In this document: positions 54,017 to 63,434 of the stretch, piece after piece | Position numbering within the stretch: position 1 is the stretch's first letter | How the letters are laid out: each line of letters starts with the position of its first letter | From: Rhodovulum robiginosum | GTDB lineage: Bacteria > Pseudomonadota > Alphaproteobacteria > Rhodobacterales > Rhodobacteraceae | NCBI RefSeq assembly: GCF_003944755.1 | Contig: NZ_RWGU01000046.1 | Span: 1-64,000, forward strand | Reading direction: 5' to 3' | DNA: 64,000 nucleotides | Position numbers and translations under genes: made by a program | The notes under the pieces: model-generated | Databases searched by the model: none | What the model was told of the DNA's origin: nothing | The model's input: only the letters and a program-made list of their open reading frames with translations

Positions 54017-54703
54017 CTACAGCCTTTGCGCCAGCTCCGGGATGGGTCCGAGATCGTCCAGCCGGTGCGGCGGAACCCAGGGCAGCCGGTCGACGGGCGC
54101 GCCGGCGCGGTTGACCCACGCGGTGGTAAAGCCATAGCCGGCAGCGGCCGCCGCGTCCCAGCCGTTGGACGAGACGAACAGCACCTGATCGGGCGTGCAG
54201 CCGAAACGCGCGCCCACCAGGTCGTAGACGCTGGGGTGGGGCTTGAACACGCCGACGCTTTCCACCGACAGCACATCGTCGAGCAATGCGCCGATGCCGG
54301 CCGAGGTTACCGCGTCGTCCAGCATGCCCGGCGACCCGTTCGACAGGATCGCCGTCTCCTTGCCCGCCTGTTTCAGGGCCGACAGCACCTCGGGGACCTC
54401 CGGGTAGGCCGAAAGCGCCCGGTAGAGGGCCAGCAGCCGGGCCCGCAGGCCGGCGTCGTCCAGCCCTGCGGCCTCCATCGCCCAGTCCAGGCCGTCCTGC
54501 GTGACCTGCCAGAAATCGGCATGCGCCCCGGTGATCGCCCTGAGCCAGGTGTATTGCAGCTGCTTGTCGCGCCAGTCGGCGGCCAGCCGCGGCCAAAGCT
54601 CGGCCAGGGCCTCGTTGCCGGGTTCGGCTGCGGCCTCGCGCGCCGCGGCCGCGACATCGAAAAGCGTGCCGTAGGCGTCGAAAACGCAGGTCGTGATCGT
54701 CAT
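54017..54703 (-). CDS. L-2-haloacid dehalogenase-type HAD hydrolase
   Basis: 228 aa. VFDAYGTLFDVAAAA carries the nucleophile Asp (DxYGT), LSNGSPGML the second motif, and KPHPSVYDLV plus VSSNGWDAAAAAGYGFTTAWVNRAG the type II dehalogenase signatures (SSNxWD). It would hydrolyse 2-haloacids or serve as a general HAD phosphatase-like enzyme. The ATG at 54703 has CGAGGGAGG upstream. First gene of a long same-strand run. Confidence 0.9.
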   Translation of the reverse strand: MTITTCVFDAYGTLFDVAAAAREAAAEPGNEALAELWPRLAADWRDKQLQYTWLRAITGAHADFWQVTQDGLDWAMEAAGLDDAGLRARLLALYRALSAYPEVPEVLSALKQAGKETAILSNGSPGMLDDAVTSAGIGALLDDVLSVESVGVFKPHPSVYDLVGARFGCTPDQVLFVSSNGWDAAAAAGYGFTTAWVNRAGAPVDRLPWVPPHRLDDLGPIPELAQRL

Positions 54704-54895
54704 GCCGTCCTCCCTCGGCGGCGAGAGTGGCACAGGCGGGGCGGTGGGGGAAGGGCTGACGCGGTCGCTAGGGCCGCCGGGGCCGGGGGGTTTACATCAG
54801 GAACGCGCGGTTTAGGCTATTGCCACGTTTAGAGTACCTGCGCGAACGGCGCGCGGCCTCTGCAAACCCATCCCTCAGCATGAAAGAGAGACCCA

Positions 54896-55324
54896 ATGGC
54901 GGAAGTCAAACAGGGCGATACTGTCCGTATCCATTACACTGGCACGCTGGCCGACGGCAGCACCTTCGACAGCTCCGAGGGGCGTGACCCGCTCGAATTC
55001 ACCGTGGGCTCGGGCCAGATCATCCCCGGCCTCGACAAGGCCCTGCCGGGCATGAACGAGGGCGAGAAGAAAACCGTCGAGATCGCCTGCGCCGAGGCCT
55101 ATGGCGAGCCCAACCCCGAAGCCACCCAGGCCGTGCCCCGCGAACAGGTGCCCGAAAACATCCCGCTGGAAATCGGCACCCGCCTGCAATTGCAGACCCC
55201 GCAGGGCCAGGTGATGCCGGTGACCGTGGCCGAGGTGACCGAGGAACAGGTCGTGCTGGACGCCAATCACCCGCTGGCGGGCGAGGACCTGACCTTCGCG
55301 ATCGAGCTTGTAGCGATCGTCTGA
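54896..55324 (+). CDS. SlyD-like FKBP-type peptidyl-prolyl isomerase
   Basis: 142 aa. DTVRIHYTGTLADGSTFDSSEGRDPLEF and GLDKALPGMNEGEKKTV are FKBP/SlyD blocks, followed by an insert-in-flap domain (PEATQAVPREQVPENIPLEIG) typical of SlyD chaperones. It lacks the His-rich metal tail of E. coli SlyD. AAAGAGAG precedes the ATG. Single gene. Confidence 0.95.
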   Translation: MAEVKQGDTVRIHYTGTLADGSTFDSSEGRDPLEFTVGSGQIIPGLDKALPGMNEGEKKTVEIACAEAYGEPNPEATQAVPREQVPENIPLEIGTRLQLQTPQGQVMPVTVAEVTEEQVVLDANHPLAGEDLTFAIELVAIV

Positions 55325-55393
55325 TATCCCCGCTACCGTGGCGCGACCGCGGCGGGCCCCGTCCGCCGGGGTCCGGGCCACGGAGGGAACGCC

Positions 55394-55987
55394 ATGACAA
55401 GTGCGGTCGAGCGGATGCTCGCGCGGGTGCGCGAGTTGCAGCAGAGCCTTCAGGACGAGCTCGAGGAAAAGCGCGACGAGTTCCGCTACCGCATCGACGG
55501 GGGCCGAGTGCGCTTCGAGGGCGAGGCGCTCAGGCGCCACCGCGAACTGCGCGTCACCGTCCTGAGCTGGCTGAAACGCCCGCGCCCGCTCGTCATCCTG
55601 ACCGCGCCGATCATCTACGGGCTGATCCTGCCGCTGGCGCTGCTCGACCTGTTCGTATGGGCCTACCAGGCGGTGTGCTTTCCGGTCTACGGTATCGCCA
55701 AGGTGCGCCGCGGCGAGTACGTCTTCATCGACCGCCATCAGCTGGCCTATCTGAACGGGCTGCAAAAGCTCAACTGCCTCTATTGCGGCTACGCCAACGG
55801 GCTGATCGCCTGGGTCCGCGAGGTCGCCGCCCGCACCGAGCAATACTGGTGCCCGATCAAGCATTCCCGCCGCGTCGCCGAGCCCCACGCGCTTTACGGA
55901 GGCTTCGTCGATTTCGGCGATGCGGAGGGGTTCCACGCACGCCAGGGGGCGCTCAGGTCGGATCTGCGGCGGGTGAAGGGTCGGTAA
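55394..55987 (+). CDS. Conserved membrane protein with CxxC motif
   Basis: 197 aa. An N-terminal charged helix (RVRELQQSLQDELEEKRDEF), a membrane hairpin (VILTAPIIYGLILPLALLDLFVWAYQAV) and a C-terminal part with LNCLYCGYANGLIAW and QYWCPIKHSRR, whose C-x2-C, C and H could bind a metal or form disulfides. Function unknown. GGAGG precedes the ATG. It lies 69 bases after the FKBP gene. Confidence 0.8.
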   Translation: MTSAVERMLARVRELQQSLQDELEEKRDEFRYRIDGGRVRFEGEALRRHRELRVTVLSWLKRPRPLVILTAPIIYGLILPLALLDLFVWAYQAVCFPVYGIAKVRRGEYVFIDRHQLAYLNGLQKLNCLYCGYANGLIAWVREVAARTEQYWCPIKHSRRVAEPHALYGGFVDFGDAEGFHARQGALRSDLRRVKGR

Positions 55988-56106
55988 GGGCCTGCGATAA
56001 GGGGCCCGGGCGCGCGAAGCGCGCATTCGCCGATGAATCGTCGCCAGAATTGGAATATAATCGAAACGTCGCAGCTACCGCACTGGCAGAAGGGCTGATT
56101 GCAGTG

Positions 56107-56292
56107 GTGAACCTCAAATTCAAACGAAGAGAACTTCAGGGTGTGAATGGTGCGGTCGGGCTCGTCGCCGGATTGGCCGGCTATGTCGGCCATCTCTATT
56201 CGTTCTCTCTGGCCACGTTCCTCATGCTTGCCATCTGGATCGTCGGGGCAACGCTGGTCAACCTGCTGACCGATCCGCCTGAAAAAGGTTAG
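56107..56292 (+). CDS. Small two-helix membrane protein
   Basis: 61 aa from a GTG (a second GTG lies at 56104). NLKFKRRELQGVNGAVGLVAGLAGYVGHLYSF... contains two hydrophobic segments and a basic start, typical of small membrane proteins. AGAAGGG lies about 17 bases upstream. The frame is open further upstream to 55657 but there overlaps another gene. Not recognised. Confidence 0.45.
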   Translation: MNLKFKRRELQGVNGAVGLVAGLAGYVGHLYSFSLATFLMLAIWIVGATLVNLLTDPPEKG

Positions 56293-56362
56293 AAGCCGGT
56301 GCTCCGGGGGTGCCGTTCGGTCGGCTTGGCGGACGGAGCGGACACTCGTATCGTGGCGTCGC

Positions 56363-56452
56363 AGGGGGCTCTGCCCCCCGTCCTTCGGACTCCCCCCGGG
56401 ATATTTGGGGCCAGAAGAAACCGCTGCCTGCTTCTTCTTGGTCCAAATACCC
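56363..56452. repeat. Inverted-repeat intergenic element
   Basis: GGGGGCTCTGCCCCCC (56363 on) is a small palindrome; it is followed by imperfect inverted arms GGGATATTTGGGGCCAGAAGAA (56398-56419) and TTCTTCTTGGTCCAAATACCC (56432-56452). The 287-base gap between the small membrane gene and fabI otherwise shows nothing. It resembles intergenic repeats seen in many Rhodobacteraceae genomes; the copy number is unknown here. Confidence 0.6.
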
Positions 56453-56579
56453 ATTCGGTCGCCATCGGTCCGAGTGACATTGGCGACGGGGCAAAGCCCC
56501 CGACGGGTCGCGTTGCGAAGCACCGCGAAACCTATGGTCGCAAAGGGCTCCCTTCGATCCTCGGGCTTCAGACAGGCGC

Positions 56580-57368
56580 TCAGATATTCTCGAACCGCGG
56601 CATCCCCAGCACGTGGTACCCGCCATCCACGGTGATGATCTCGCCCGTGGTGCAGGCGCCGTGGTCGGAGGCCAGGTAGACAGCCGTGCCGCCGATGCAG
56701 TCCAGCGTCGCGTTCTGGCGAAGCGGCGCGTTCATTTCCGTGTGGCGGAAGGTCTTGCGCCCGCCGCCGATGGCCGCGCCCGCCAGCGTCTTCATCGGGC
56801 CCGGCGATATGGCGTTCACCCGGATCCCTTCGGGCCCGAGGTCGGACGCGAGGTAGCGCACGGTCGATTCCAGCGCGGCCTTGGCCACGCCCATGACGTT
56901 GTAGAACGGCGTCACCCGGTTCGAGCCCTGGTAGGTCAGCGTCAGGATCGTGCCGCCGTCGGGCATCATGGGCTGCGCCCGGCGCGCCACGTCGATCAGC
57001 GAGTAGCAGGAGATCGTCAGCGAGGTCTTGAAGTTCTCGCGGCTGGTGTTGATGAACCGGCCCGAAAGCTCGGTCTTGTCGGAATAGGCGATGGCGTGGA
57101 CCACGAAATCGAGCTTGCCCCAGGCCTCCTCCAGCTTGGCGAACGCGGCGTCCAGCGCGGCGTCGTCGGTCACGTCGACATCGACCAGCAGCGACGAGCC
57201 CACGCTTTCGGCCAACGGCCCGACGCGTTTGCCGAAGTTCTCGCCCTGGTAGGAAAAGGCCAGTTCCGCGCCCTCGTCGGCCATCGCCTTGGCGATACCC
57301 CAGGCGATCGAGCGGTCGTTGGCGACGCCCATGATCAGGCCGCGCTTTCCCTTCAACAACTCAGGCAT
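56580..57368 (-). CDS. fabI: Enoyl-[acyl-carrier-protein] reductase (NADH)
   Basis: 262 aa. GLIMGVANDRSIAWGIAKAMADEGA is the FabI dinucleotide site; the catalytic Tyr and Lys are in FYNVMGVAKAALE (Y-x6-K). SDKTELSGRFINTSRENF is also typical. FabI does the last reduction of fatty acid elongation and is the triclosan target. The ATG at 57368 lies 6 bases after the fabB stop, in the fabA-fabB-fabI operon. Confidence 0.97.
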   Translation of the reverse strand: MPELLKGKRGLIMGVANDRSIAWGIAKAMADEGAELAFSYQGENFGKRVGPLAESVGSSLLVDVDVTDDAALDAAFAKLEEAWGKLDFVVHAIAYSDKTELSGRFINTSRENFKTSLTISCYSLIDVARRAQPMMPDGGTILTLTYQGSNRVTPFYNVMGVAKAALESTVRYLASDLGPEGIRVNAISPGPMKTLAGAAIGGGRKTFRHTEMNAPLRQNATLDCIGGTAVYLASDHGACTTGEIITVDGGYHVLGMPRFENI

Positions 57369-57374
57369 CGGGCA

Positions 57375-58604
57375 TCATCCGTGATACTTGCTCATGACGA
57401 GCGTGGCATTTGTGCCGCCAAAGCCGAAGCTGTTGGACAGCACGCTGTCGATCTCCACGCCGTCGCGCAGCTCGGTGACGATTTCCTCGGGCCGGATTTC
57501 GGGGTCGAGTTCGGTGACGTTGGCCGAGGCCGAGATGAAACCGTTCTGCATCATGATCAACGAATAGATCGCCTCGTGCACGCCGGTGGCGCCCAGGCTG
57601 TGGCCGGTCAGCGACTTGGTCGAGGCGATGGGCGGCGTCGCGCCATCGCCGAAGACATTGCGCACCGCCTTCACCTCGGTCACGTCGCCGGCCACGGTCG
57701 AGGTGCCGTGGGCATTGATGTAGTCCACCCGGCGGTCGTTGGGCAGGGTGGCCAGCGCCAGCTTCATCGACCGTTCGCCGCCTTCGCCCGAGGGCGCGAC
57801 CATGTCGTAGCCGTCCGAGGTGGCGCCGTAGCCGGTGACCTCGGCATAAATCTTCGCCCCGCGGGCCTTGGCGTGCTCCAGCTCTTCCAGCACCACCGTT
57901 CCGCCGCCGCCGGCGATGACGAACCCGTCGCGGGTGGCGTCGAACGGGCGCGAGGCCGTCTCGGGCGCGTCGTTGTATTTCGAGCTCATCGCGTTCATCG
58001 CGTCGAACAGGCACGACAGCGTCCAGTCCACCTCTTCGCCGCCGCCGGCGAAGACGATGTCCTGCTTGCCCATCTGGATCTGCTCGACCCCGTTTCCGAT
58101 GCAATGGGCCGAGGTCGAACAGGCCGAGGTGATCGAGTAGTTCACGCCCTTGATCTTGAACGGCGTCGCCAGGCAGGCCGAGTTGGTCGACGACATGCAG
58201 CGCGTCACCATGAAGGGGCCCATCCGTTTCGGGCTGCCCTTTTCCTTGACGATGGAATGGGCGGTGAAGAAGTTCGAGGTCGACGGCCCGCCCGAGCCCA
58301 TGATCAGTCCCGAACGCTCGTTCGAGACGTCACGCTCTTCGAGCCCGGAATCCGCGATCGCCTGTTCCATGGCGATGTAGTTATACGCGGCACCGGGCCC
58401 CATGAAGCGCAGCTGGCGCTTGTCGATCTTTTCGGCCAGGTCGATCTGCGGGATGCCCGCGACCTGGCTGCGAAAGCCGTTTTCGGCGTAGACCTCTTCA
58501 AACCGGATGCCGGACCGGCCGGCGCGCAGGGACGCCTCTACCTCTTCGGCGTTGTTGCCGATGGGCGAGACGATGCCGATGCCCGTGATGACGACGCGGC
58601 GCAT
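57375..58604 (-). CDS. fabB: 3-oxoacyl-[acyl-carrier-protein] synthase I
   Basis: 409 aa. Active-site Cys in [13 protein letters not shown] (about residue 165) and His in [11 protein letters not shown] and [13 protein letters not shown] give the Cys-His-His triad of KAS enzymes. Next to fabA, it is the FabB type that elongates unsaturated chains. 22 bases after fabA; one operon. Confidence 0.96.
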   Translation of the reverse strand: MRRVVITGIGIVSPIGNNAEEVEASLRAGRSGIRFEEVYAENGFRSQVAGIPQIDLAEKIDKRQLRFMGPGAAYNYIAMEQAIADSGLEERDVSNERSGLIMGSGGPSTSNFFTAHSIVKEKGSPKRMGPFMVTRCMSSTNSACLATPFKIKGVNYSITSACSTSAHCIGNGVEQIQMGKQDIVFAGGGEEVDWTLSCLFDAMNAMSSKYNDAPETASRPFDATRDGFVIAGGGGTVVLEELEHAKARGAKIYAEVTGYGATSDGYDMVAPSGEGGERSMKLALATLPNDRRVDYINAHGTSTVAGDVTEVKAVRNVFGDGATPPIASTKSLTGHSLGATGVHEAIYSLIMMQNGFISASANVTELDPEIRPEEIVTELRDGVEIDSVLSNSFGFGGTNATLVMSKYHG

Positions 58605-58626
58605 GGCGCTCTCCTTTCGTGGTGGC

Positions 58627-59136
58627 TCAGCTTTCGGACAGGGCGACCTTCATGTCCTTGACATGATAAATGGTTTCGCCGTCGGCTTCGACCCGGCCAT
58701 CGGCCACACCCATGGTGAGCCGCCGGGTCTGCACCGCCTTGGTGAAATCGACGTAATAGGTCAGCATCTTGCGGTCGGGGCGCACCATGCCGGTAAGTTT
58801 CACTTCGCCCACGCCCAGCGCATAGCCGCGCCCCTGCCAGCCGCGCCAGCCCAGGTTGAAGCCGGTCAGCTGCCACAGCCCGTCGAGGCCCAGACAGCCC
58901 GGCATGATCGGGTTGCCGGGAAAGTGGCAGGCGAAAAACCACAGGTCGGGGTGGATGTCGAACTCCGCGACCACGTGACCCTTGCCATGGGGGCCGCCAT
59001 CGGCGCTGATATCGGTGATGCGGTCCATCATCAGCATGGGCGGTTCCGGCAACTGTGCGTTGCCGGGGCCGAACAGCTCCCCCCGGGCGCAGCTCAAGAG
59101 CGCATCCTTGTCGAAGCTTGTCGGATAGTCGGCCAT
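58627..59136 (-). CDS. fabA: 3-hydroxydecanoyl-[acyl-carrier-protein] dehydratase/isomerase
   Basis: 169 aa, the length of E. coli FabA. Catalytic His in [21 protein letters not shown] with the Asp in [19 protein letters not shown] near the start. It makes the cis double bond of unsaturated fatty acids. The ATG at 59136 ([11 protein letters not shown]) is the family start; an earlier codon at 59181 is not used. The divergent irr gene starts 158 bases away. Confidence 0.97.
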   Translation of the reverse strand: MADYPTSFDKDALLSCARGELFGPGNAQLPEPPMLMMDRITDISADGGPHGKGHVVAEFDIHPDLWFFACHFPGNPIMPGCLGLDGLWQLTGFNLGWRGWQGRGYALGVGEVKLTGMVRPDRKMLTYYVDFTKAVQTRRLTMGVADGRVEADGETIYHVKDMKVALSES

Positions 59137-59294
59137 GCCTTGCGTGTGCCCCCTTGGCAGTGTCGGAAATCGGTCTGGCATCCTCTATCACCCGGCTTCG
59201 GGCAGTGGCAATAGCGGCAGGGGGGCGCGGTAAACAGTCGCTGCAAGTGAAAATTATTTGAAATCCAGCTACCGAGCGCTCACATTGCCGCACT

Positions 59295-59735
59295 ATGGAA
59301 CAGTTGAACCTTACCCCCACCACGGCCGAGGGCGCCGAGCGCAGCGCCAAGTGGCTGGCCGAAGCCGGATTGCGCCCGACGCGTCAGCGCGTCGCGCTGG
59401 CTGCGCTCCTGATCGGCGACGGGCTGAACCGGCACGTGACCGCGGAAAGCCTGTTCGCGGCCTCCTGCGCCAGCGGCGAGAAAGTGTCGCTGGCGACCGT
59501 CTACAACACCTTGCGCGCCTTTTGCGAGGCCGGGCTGATGCAAGAGGTGATGGTCGATGGCACCAAGAGCTATTTCGACACCCGCGTCGACGACCACCCG
59601 CATTTCTTCTGGGAAGACGAGGGCGCGCTGACCGACGCCCCCGGCGACCAGCTGGAAATCACCCGCCTGCCCGATGCGCCTGAAGGGGCGGAGATCTCCA
59701 GGGTCGACGTGGTCATCCGGCTGCGCCGGATCTGA
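59295..59735 (+). CDS. irr: Iron response regulator Irr (Fur family)
   Basis: 146 aa. LRPTRQRVALAALLIGDGLNRHVTAE (winged helix start) and VSLATVYNTLRAFCEAGLMQEV are Fur-family blocks; HPHFFWEDEG replaces the usual HHDH site, as in Irr proteins. Irr represses or activates iron and heme genes depending on heme. No heme-regulatory Cys-Pro motif is seen, as in other Rhodobacteraceae Irr. The position divergent from fabA is common in this family of bacteria. Confidence 0.92.
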   Translation: MEQLNLTPTTAEGAERSAKWLAEAGLRPTRQRVALAALLIGDGLNRHVTAESLFAASCASGEKVSLATVYNTLRAFCEAGLMQEVMVDGTKSYFDTRVDDHPHFFWEDEGALTDAPGDQLEITRLPDAPEGAEISRVDVVIRLRRI

Positions 59736-59771
59736 TCGGCGGCGCCTCCGGCCGATGTCGGCCGGGCGCGC

Positions 59772-60653
59772 CTAGAACCATTGCCCCGGCTCCATCAGGC
59801 CGAGGTCCAGCAATTGCTGCGACGACCATTCGAAGGCCGTCGAATTGTGCCACTTGAAATCGCGGATGTCGAAGGTCGAGCCCGGGTTCGCCTTCAGCGC
59901 CTTGGCGGTGCGGAACGAACAGATCGCCGCCGTCAGGTTGTGATGCCAGGGGCAGGCATAGGTGTTGTATTCTTCATCGTCGAAGGTGTGATCGGGCCTC
60001 GCGGTCAGCCCCGGCTTGGCGCGGAACAGCGCGATGCGGTCGATCTTGCGCTTGCCCTTGGGGATATGCTCTTCGAACCGCCAGCGCAGCCCGCCGAAGA
60101 AATCCAGCTGGCGTTCCTTGGGATAATTGTGGTTGGCGGCATCGGGCCGGGCCAGCGCGTAATAGCCCGATTTGTCGAGCAGGGCGGTTTCCAGCGAAAC
60201 GGCGCTTGGAAAGGCGCGCAGATTGCCCGCGTAGAGGTCGATCACGTAGGTCAGCATCGCATGGCGGCGTTCGTCGGTGTGAAAGGCCAGCATCTCGCCC
60301 ACCGTGCGCGTCTCGCAGAACGGGTAGAACAGGTACTCGGCGTTGAAGCAGTAGTAGAACCAAACCCCCGGTGCCGCCGCGATCACCCGGTTCAGCGCCG
60401 CCGTCAGCGCGCCGTCGGCCAGCGCGTCGTACCGCACGCGGTGCACCTCCGGCCGCTCCAGGTCGCGCGGCAGTTCCAGCGCGTCGGGCGCGAAGAGCAC
60501 GATCTCGCGGAAACCCAGCGACTGGTGGTGGCGGATCGTGGTATCGACCTCCACCAGATCCTCGACAAAGATCAGTGCGACCGGCCCCTTGGCCAGCGCC
60601 GCCTTGCCCCGGCCCAGAAAATCGTCCAGCCCGTCATAGGTGGTATGCTCCAT
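59772..60653 (-). CDS. Conserved hypothetical protein, glycosyltransferase-like
   Basis: 293 aa from the ATG at 60653; a frame open to 60803 crosses the miaB leader. VALIFVEDLVEVDTTIRHHQSLGFREIVLFAP looks like a nucleotide-sugar-type N-domain of family 2-like glycosyltransferases, and WYYCFNAEYLF-like text (VWFYYCFNAEYLFYPFCE) follows, with no DxD clearly placed. Also CPWHHNLTAAICSFRT near the C-terminus. Conserved in Rhodobacteraceae next to irr, but its role is unknown. Confidence 0.6.
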   Translation of the reverse strand: MEHTTYDGLDDFLGRGKAALAKGPVALIFVEDLVEVDTTIRHHQSLGFREIVLFAPDALELPRDLERPEVHRVRYDALADGALTAALNRVIAAAPGVWFYYCFNAEYLFYPFCETRTVGEMLAFHTDERRHAMLTYVIDLYAGNLRAFPSAVSLETALLDKSGYYALARPDAANHNYPKERQLDFFGGLRWRFEEHIPKGKRKIDRIALFRAKPGLTARPDHTFDDEEYNTYACPWHHNLTAAICSFRTAKALKANPGSTFDIRDFKWHNSTAFEWSSQQLLDLGLMEPGQWF

Positions 60654-60774
60654 CGCGCGCCTGCCGATTTTTTCTGCCCGTCCGCAAGGTCGGCCAAAGC
60701 CCGGCGCGATGCAAGCCGTTGCGGCGGATCGGCGCATTGTGTAGACCGGCGACCCTGAAGCGGGAGTGAACGCG

Positions 60775-62100
60775 ATGACCAGCGCCAAGAAGCTTTTCAT
60801 CAAGACCTATGGCTGCCAGATGAACGTCTATGACAGCGAGCGCATGGCCGAGGCGCTGGGCGGGCAGGGCTATGTGGCGACCGACCGGCCCGACGAGGCC
60901 GACATGATCTTGCTGAACACCTGCCATATCCGCGAGAAGGCGGCCGAGAAGGTCTATTCCGAGCTTGGCCGGCTCAAGGGCCTCAAGGCGGCCAATCCCG
61001 ACCTCAAGATCGGGGTGGCGGGCTGCGTCGCGCAGGCCGAGGGGCAAGAGATCATGCGCCGCCAGCCGCTGGTCGACCTTGTGGTGGGCCCGCAAAGCTA
61101 TCACCGCCTGCCCGAGCTCGAGGCCCGAACCCGCGCCGGCGAAACGGCGCTGGACACCGATTTTCCCGAGGAGGACAAGTTCGACCGCCTCGCCGGACGT
61201 CCCAAGGCAAAACGCGGCCCCAGCGCCTTTCTGACCGTGCAGGAGGGCTGCGACAAGTTCTGTGCCTTCTGCGTGGTTCCCTATACCCGCGGTGCCGAGG
61301 CCAGCCGACCGGCGGCCCGTGTGCTGGCCGAGGCGCGCGACCTGGTCGAGCGGGGCGTGGTGGAGATCACGCTCTTGGGCCAGAACGTGAATGCCTACCA
61401 TGGCGAGGGGCCCGACGGGCGCGACTGGGGTCTGGCGCGGCTGATCCGCGAATTGGCCGAGATCGAGGGGCTCAAGCGCATCCGGTTCACCACCTCGCAC
61501 CCGAACGACATGGAAGACGACCTGATCGCCGCCCATGGCGACTGCGACAAGCTGATGCCGTATCTGCACCTGCCGGTGCAGTCGGGCAGCGACCGCATCC
61601 TCAAGGCGATGAACCGCAAGCACACCGCCGAGTCGTATCTGCGGCTGGTCGAGCGCATCCGCGCCGCCCGGCCCGACGTGTTGCTTTCGGGCGATTTCAT
61701 CGTCGGGTTCCCCGGCGAGACCGAGGCCGATTTCGAGGACACGATGGCGCTGGTACGCGCGGTTGGCTACGGTCAGGCCTACAGCTTCAAGTATTCGCCG
61801 CGCCCCGGCACCCCGGCGGCCGAGCGCGGCCAGGTGGACGAGGCGGCCAAGGACGACCGCCTGCAGCGGCTGCAGGCGCTGTTGAATGCCCAGCAGCAAG
61901 CGGAGCAGGCGGCGATGGTGGGCCGCACCGTGGGGGTGCTGTTCGAGAAGGCCGGCCGGATGGCGGGCCAGCTTGCCGGCAAGTCCGATCACCTGCACGC
62001 CGTTCATGTTGCGGCGGAGGGCGAGTGGCTGGGCCGCATCGCGCCTGTCAGAATCGTCGAGAGCGCCCCCAACTCTCTGCATGGCGAACTGGCCGCCTGA
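60775..62100 (+). CDS. miaB: tRNA-2-methylthio-N6-dimethylallyladenosine synthase
   Basis: 441 aa. [16 protein letters not shown] and the [20 protein letters not shown] cysteines bind the auxiliary 4Fe-4S cluster; [15 protein letters not shown] is the radical SAM CxxxCxxC. The C-terminal TRAM domain is visible. It thiomethylates A37 of tRNAs reading UNN codons. The ATG at 60775 has GGGAG eight bases upstream; a GTG at 60766 is also in frame. Confidence 0.97.
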   Translation: MTSAKKLFIKTYGCQMNVYDSERMAEALGGQGYVATDRPDEADMILLNTCHIREKAAEKVYSELGRLKGLKAANPDLKIGVAGCVAQAEGQEIMRRQPLVDLVVGPQSYHRLPELEARTRAGETALDTDFPEEDKFDRLAGRPKAKRGPSAFLTVQEGCDKFCAFCVVPYTRGAEASRPAARVLAEARDLVERGVVEITLLGQNVNAYHGEGPDGRDWGLARLIRELAEIEGLKRIRFTTSHPNDMEDDLIAAHGDCDKLMPYLHLPVQSGSDRILKAMNRKHTAESYLRLVERIRAARPDVLLSGDFIVGFPGETEADFEDTMALVRAVGYGQAYSFKYSPRPGTPAAERGQVDEAAKDDRLQRLQALLNAQQQAEQAAMVGRTVGVLFEKAGRMAGQLAGKSDHLHAVHVAAEGEWLGRIAPVRIVESAPNSLHGELAA

Positions 62101-62322
62101 GCGGCGCGGCCCCGGCGAATTCGGGCGGGACCTGGCCCGGTTTCGCCCCAACGACGCGACAGTCGTCGCAAGGGCGAGGGTATTGTCAGCCAATTGGACA
62201 CAATATCTGGAAATGTTTCTTCACATGACCACGAAATTTGCTAGACTTTGCCATATTCTGTGGCTGCGGTCCGGCTCGCTATTTCCCGGGTCCATAGGCC
62301 GATGCAACGCACGGAGGCCGTG

Positions 62323-62892
62323 GTGGAAAGCTATTTCGGTAAATTGCGCTGGGCTGCCCGTATCGCGTTGCTGGCCTGGGCGGGTGCGATGCTGGCCGGC
62401 GGCGCCGTCCAGGCGGAACAGAAGATCATCAAGGGCGAACGCTACGTGCCGACGATCTGGGTCGATCCCGACGGGTGCGAGCATTGGGTGATGGACGATG
62501 GCTGGGAGGGTTACATGACCCCCCATGTCACCCGCCAGGGCATCCCCGTCTGCCGCAGGGGCAATGTCTGCGGCGTGATGAATTCCGATCAGCTCTTCGC
62601 CACCGACAAACACAACATCTCGGCCGCCGGAAGGCAACGGCTGCGCCAGTTCTTCAACAGCGCGACCGCGCGGGCCTTCGTCATCACCGGCCATACCGAC
62701 AGCCGCGCCAGCGACGAATACAATCTGGCCCTCTCGCTGCGCCGGGCCAACGCGGTGGCCAAGGTCGCCCAGAGCACCGGTGCCAAGGTCGTCGACGTGC
62801 GCGGCTATGGCGAGCGGATGCCGCGCGCCACCAACCGCACCGCGGCCGGCATGCAGCAAAACCGCCGTGTCGAAATCATCTGCATTCGCTGA
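62323..62892 (+). CDS. OmpA-domain secreted protein with a WVDPxGCxHW module
   Basis: 189 aa from the GTG at 62323 (GGAGG five bases upstream); an ATG at 62302 lacks a ribosome site. Signal peptide region WAARIALLAWAGAMLAGGA to VQAEQ. Then TIWVDPDGCEHWVMDDGWEGY with the later IPVC (residues about 45-85), and an OmpA/MotB peptidoglycan-binding domain: FVITGHTDSRASDEYNLALS and GYGERMPRATN. It probably anchors to the cell wall. Followed after 13 bases by the lipoprotein that has the same module. Confidence 0.85.
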   Translation: MESYFGKLRWAARIALLAWAGAMLAGGAVQAEQKIIKGERYVPTIWVDPDGCEHWVMDDGWEGYMTPHVTRQGIPVCRRGNVCGVMNSDQLFATDKHNISAAGRQRLRQFFNSATARAFVITGHTDSRASDEYNLALSLRRANAVAKVAQSTGAKVVDVRGYGERMPRATNRTAAGMQQNRRVEIICIR

Positions 62893-62905
62893 AGGAGGCA
62901 GGGCG

Positions 62906-63205
62906 ATGAAACTGATCAAGGGCCTTGCACTTCTGGCCGCCGCCGCCTCGCTGGCCGCCTGCGATGCGCCGAAAAAAGACAAGACGGTCGATAACTGGAT
63001 GGATTCCAAAGATCTCAGCCAGTTGCGCGCCGGCATCTGGGTCGATCCCAACGGCTGCGACCACTGGATCATCGACGATGGCATCGAGGGCTACCTGTCG
63101 CAGCGGCTCGACAAATACGGCAAGCCGGTCTGCTCGGGCGTGGCGCCGCCCAACACGGCCGTGGGCCCCTTCAAGGCCGGCTCTCCCATCGAGGACCCGA
63201 TCTGA
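62906..63205 (+). CDS. Small lipoprotein with the same WVDPxGCxHW module
   Basis: 99 aa. Lipobox LAAC (Cys19) after a signal peptide MKLIKGLALLAAAAS. The remainder repeats the module: GIWVDPNGCDHWIIDDGIEGY and later KPVCSG, with the same spacing as in the upstream OmpA protein. GAAGGAGG precedes the ATG. The two were probably made by duplication of the module and may bind each other or a common partner. Confidence 0.85.
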   Translation: MKLIKGLALLAAAASLAACDAPKKDKTVDNWMDSKDLSQLRAGIWVDPNGCDHWIIDDGIEGYLSQRLDKYGKPVCSGVAPPNTAVGPFKAGSPIEDPI

Positions 63206-63315
63206 GCAAACCTGTCTCGTGAGCGATCCGGCGTCGGGTTCTGCGCCCGGCGCCTCTGGCTTGATTCCGGCCCGCGCCGCCTGACGAACGGCGGTTTCTA
63301 CCGCATGTCGGACCG

Positions 63316-63343
63316 AAAAGGCGGCGGGAACCGGCCTTTTTTT
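63316..63343 (+). terminator. Rho-independent terminator after the OmpA/lipoprotein pair
   Basis: AAAAGG at 63316-63321 with CCTTTT at 63335-63340 (plus CGG/CCG extension) forms a stem followed by seven T (63337-63343). It ends the miaB-side transcript and separates it from phoH. Confidence 0.75.
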
Positions 63344-63434
63344 ATCAATTCCATGAAACCTTTCAGCTATCGCTTGCGCCGGAACAAGGCTGTTGGCACC
63401 ATATCTGCGCAGGCTTTAACCGACGGAGTCCTTT

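Noticed and set aside
56613-58661. 682-codon frame opposite fabI/fabB
   Set aside because: Antisense shadow of conserved fab genes.
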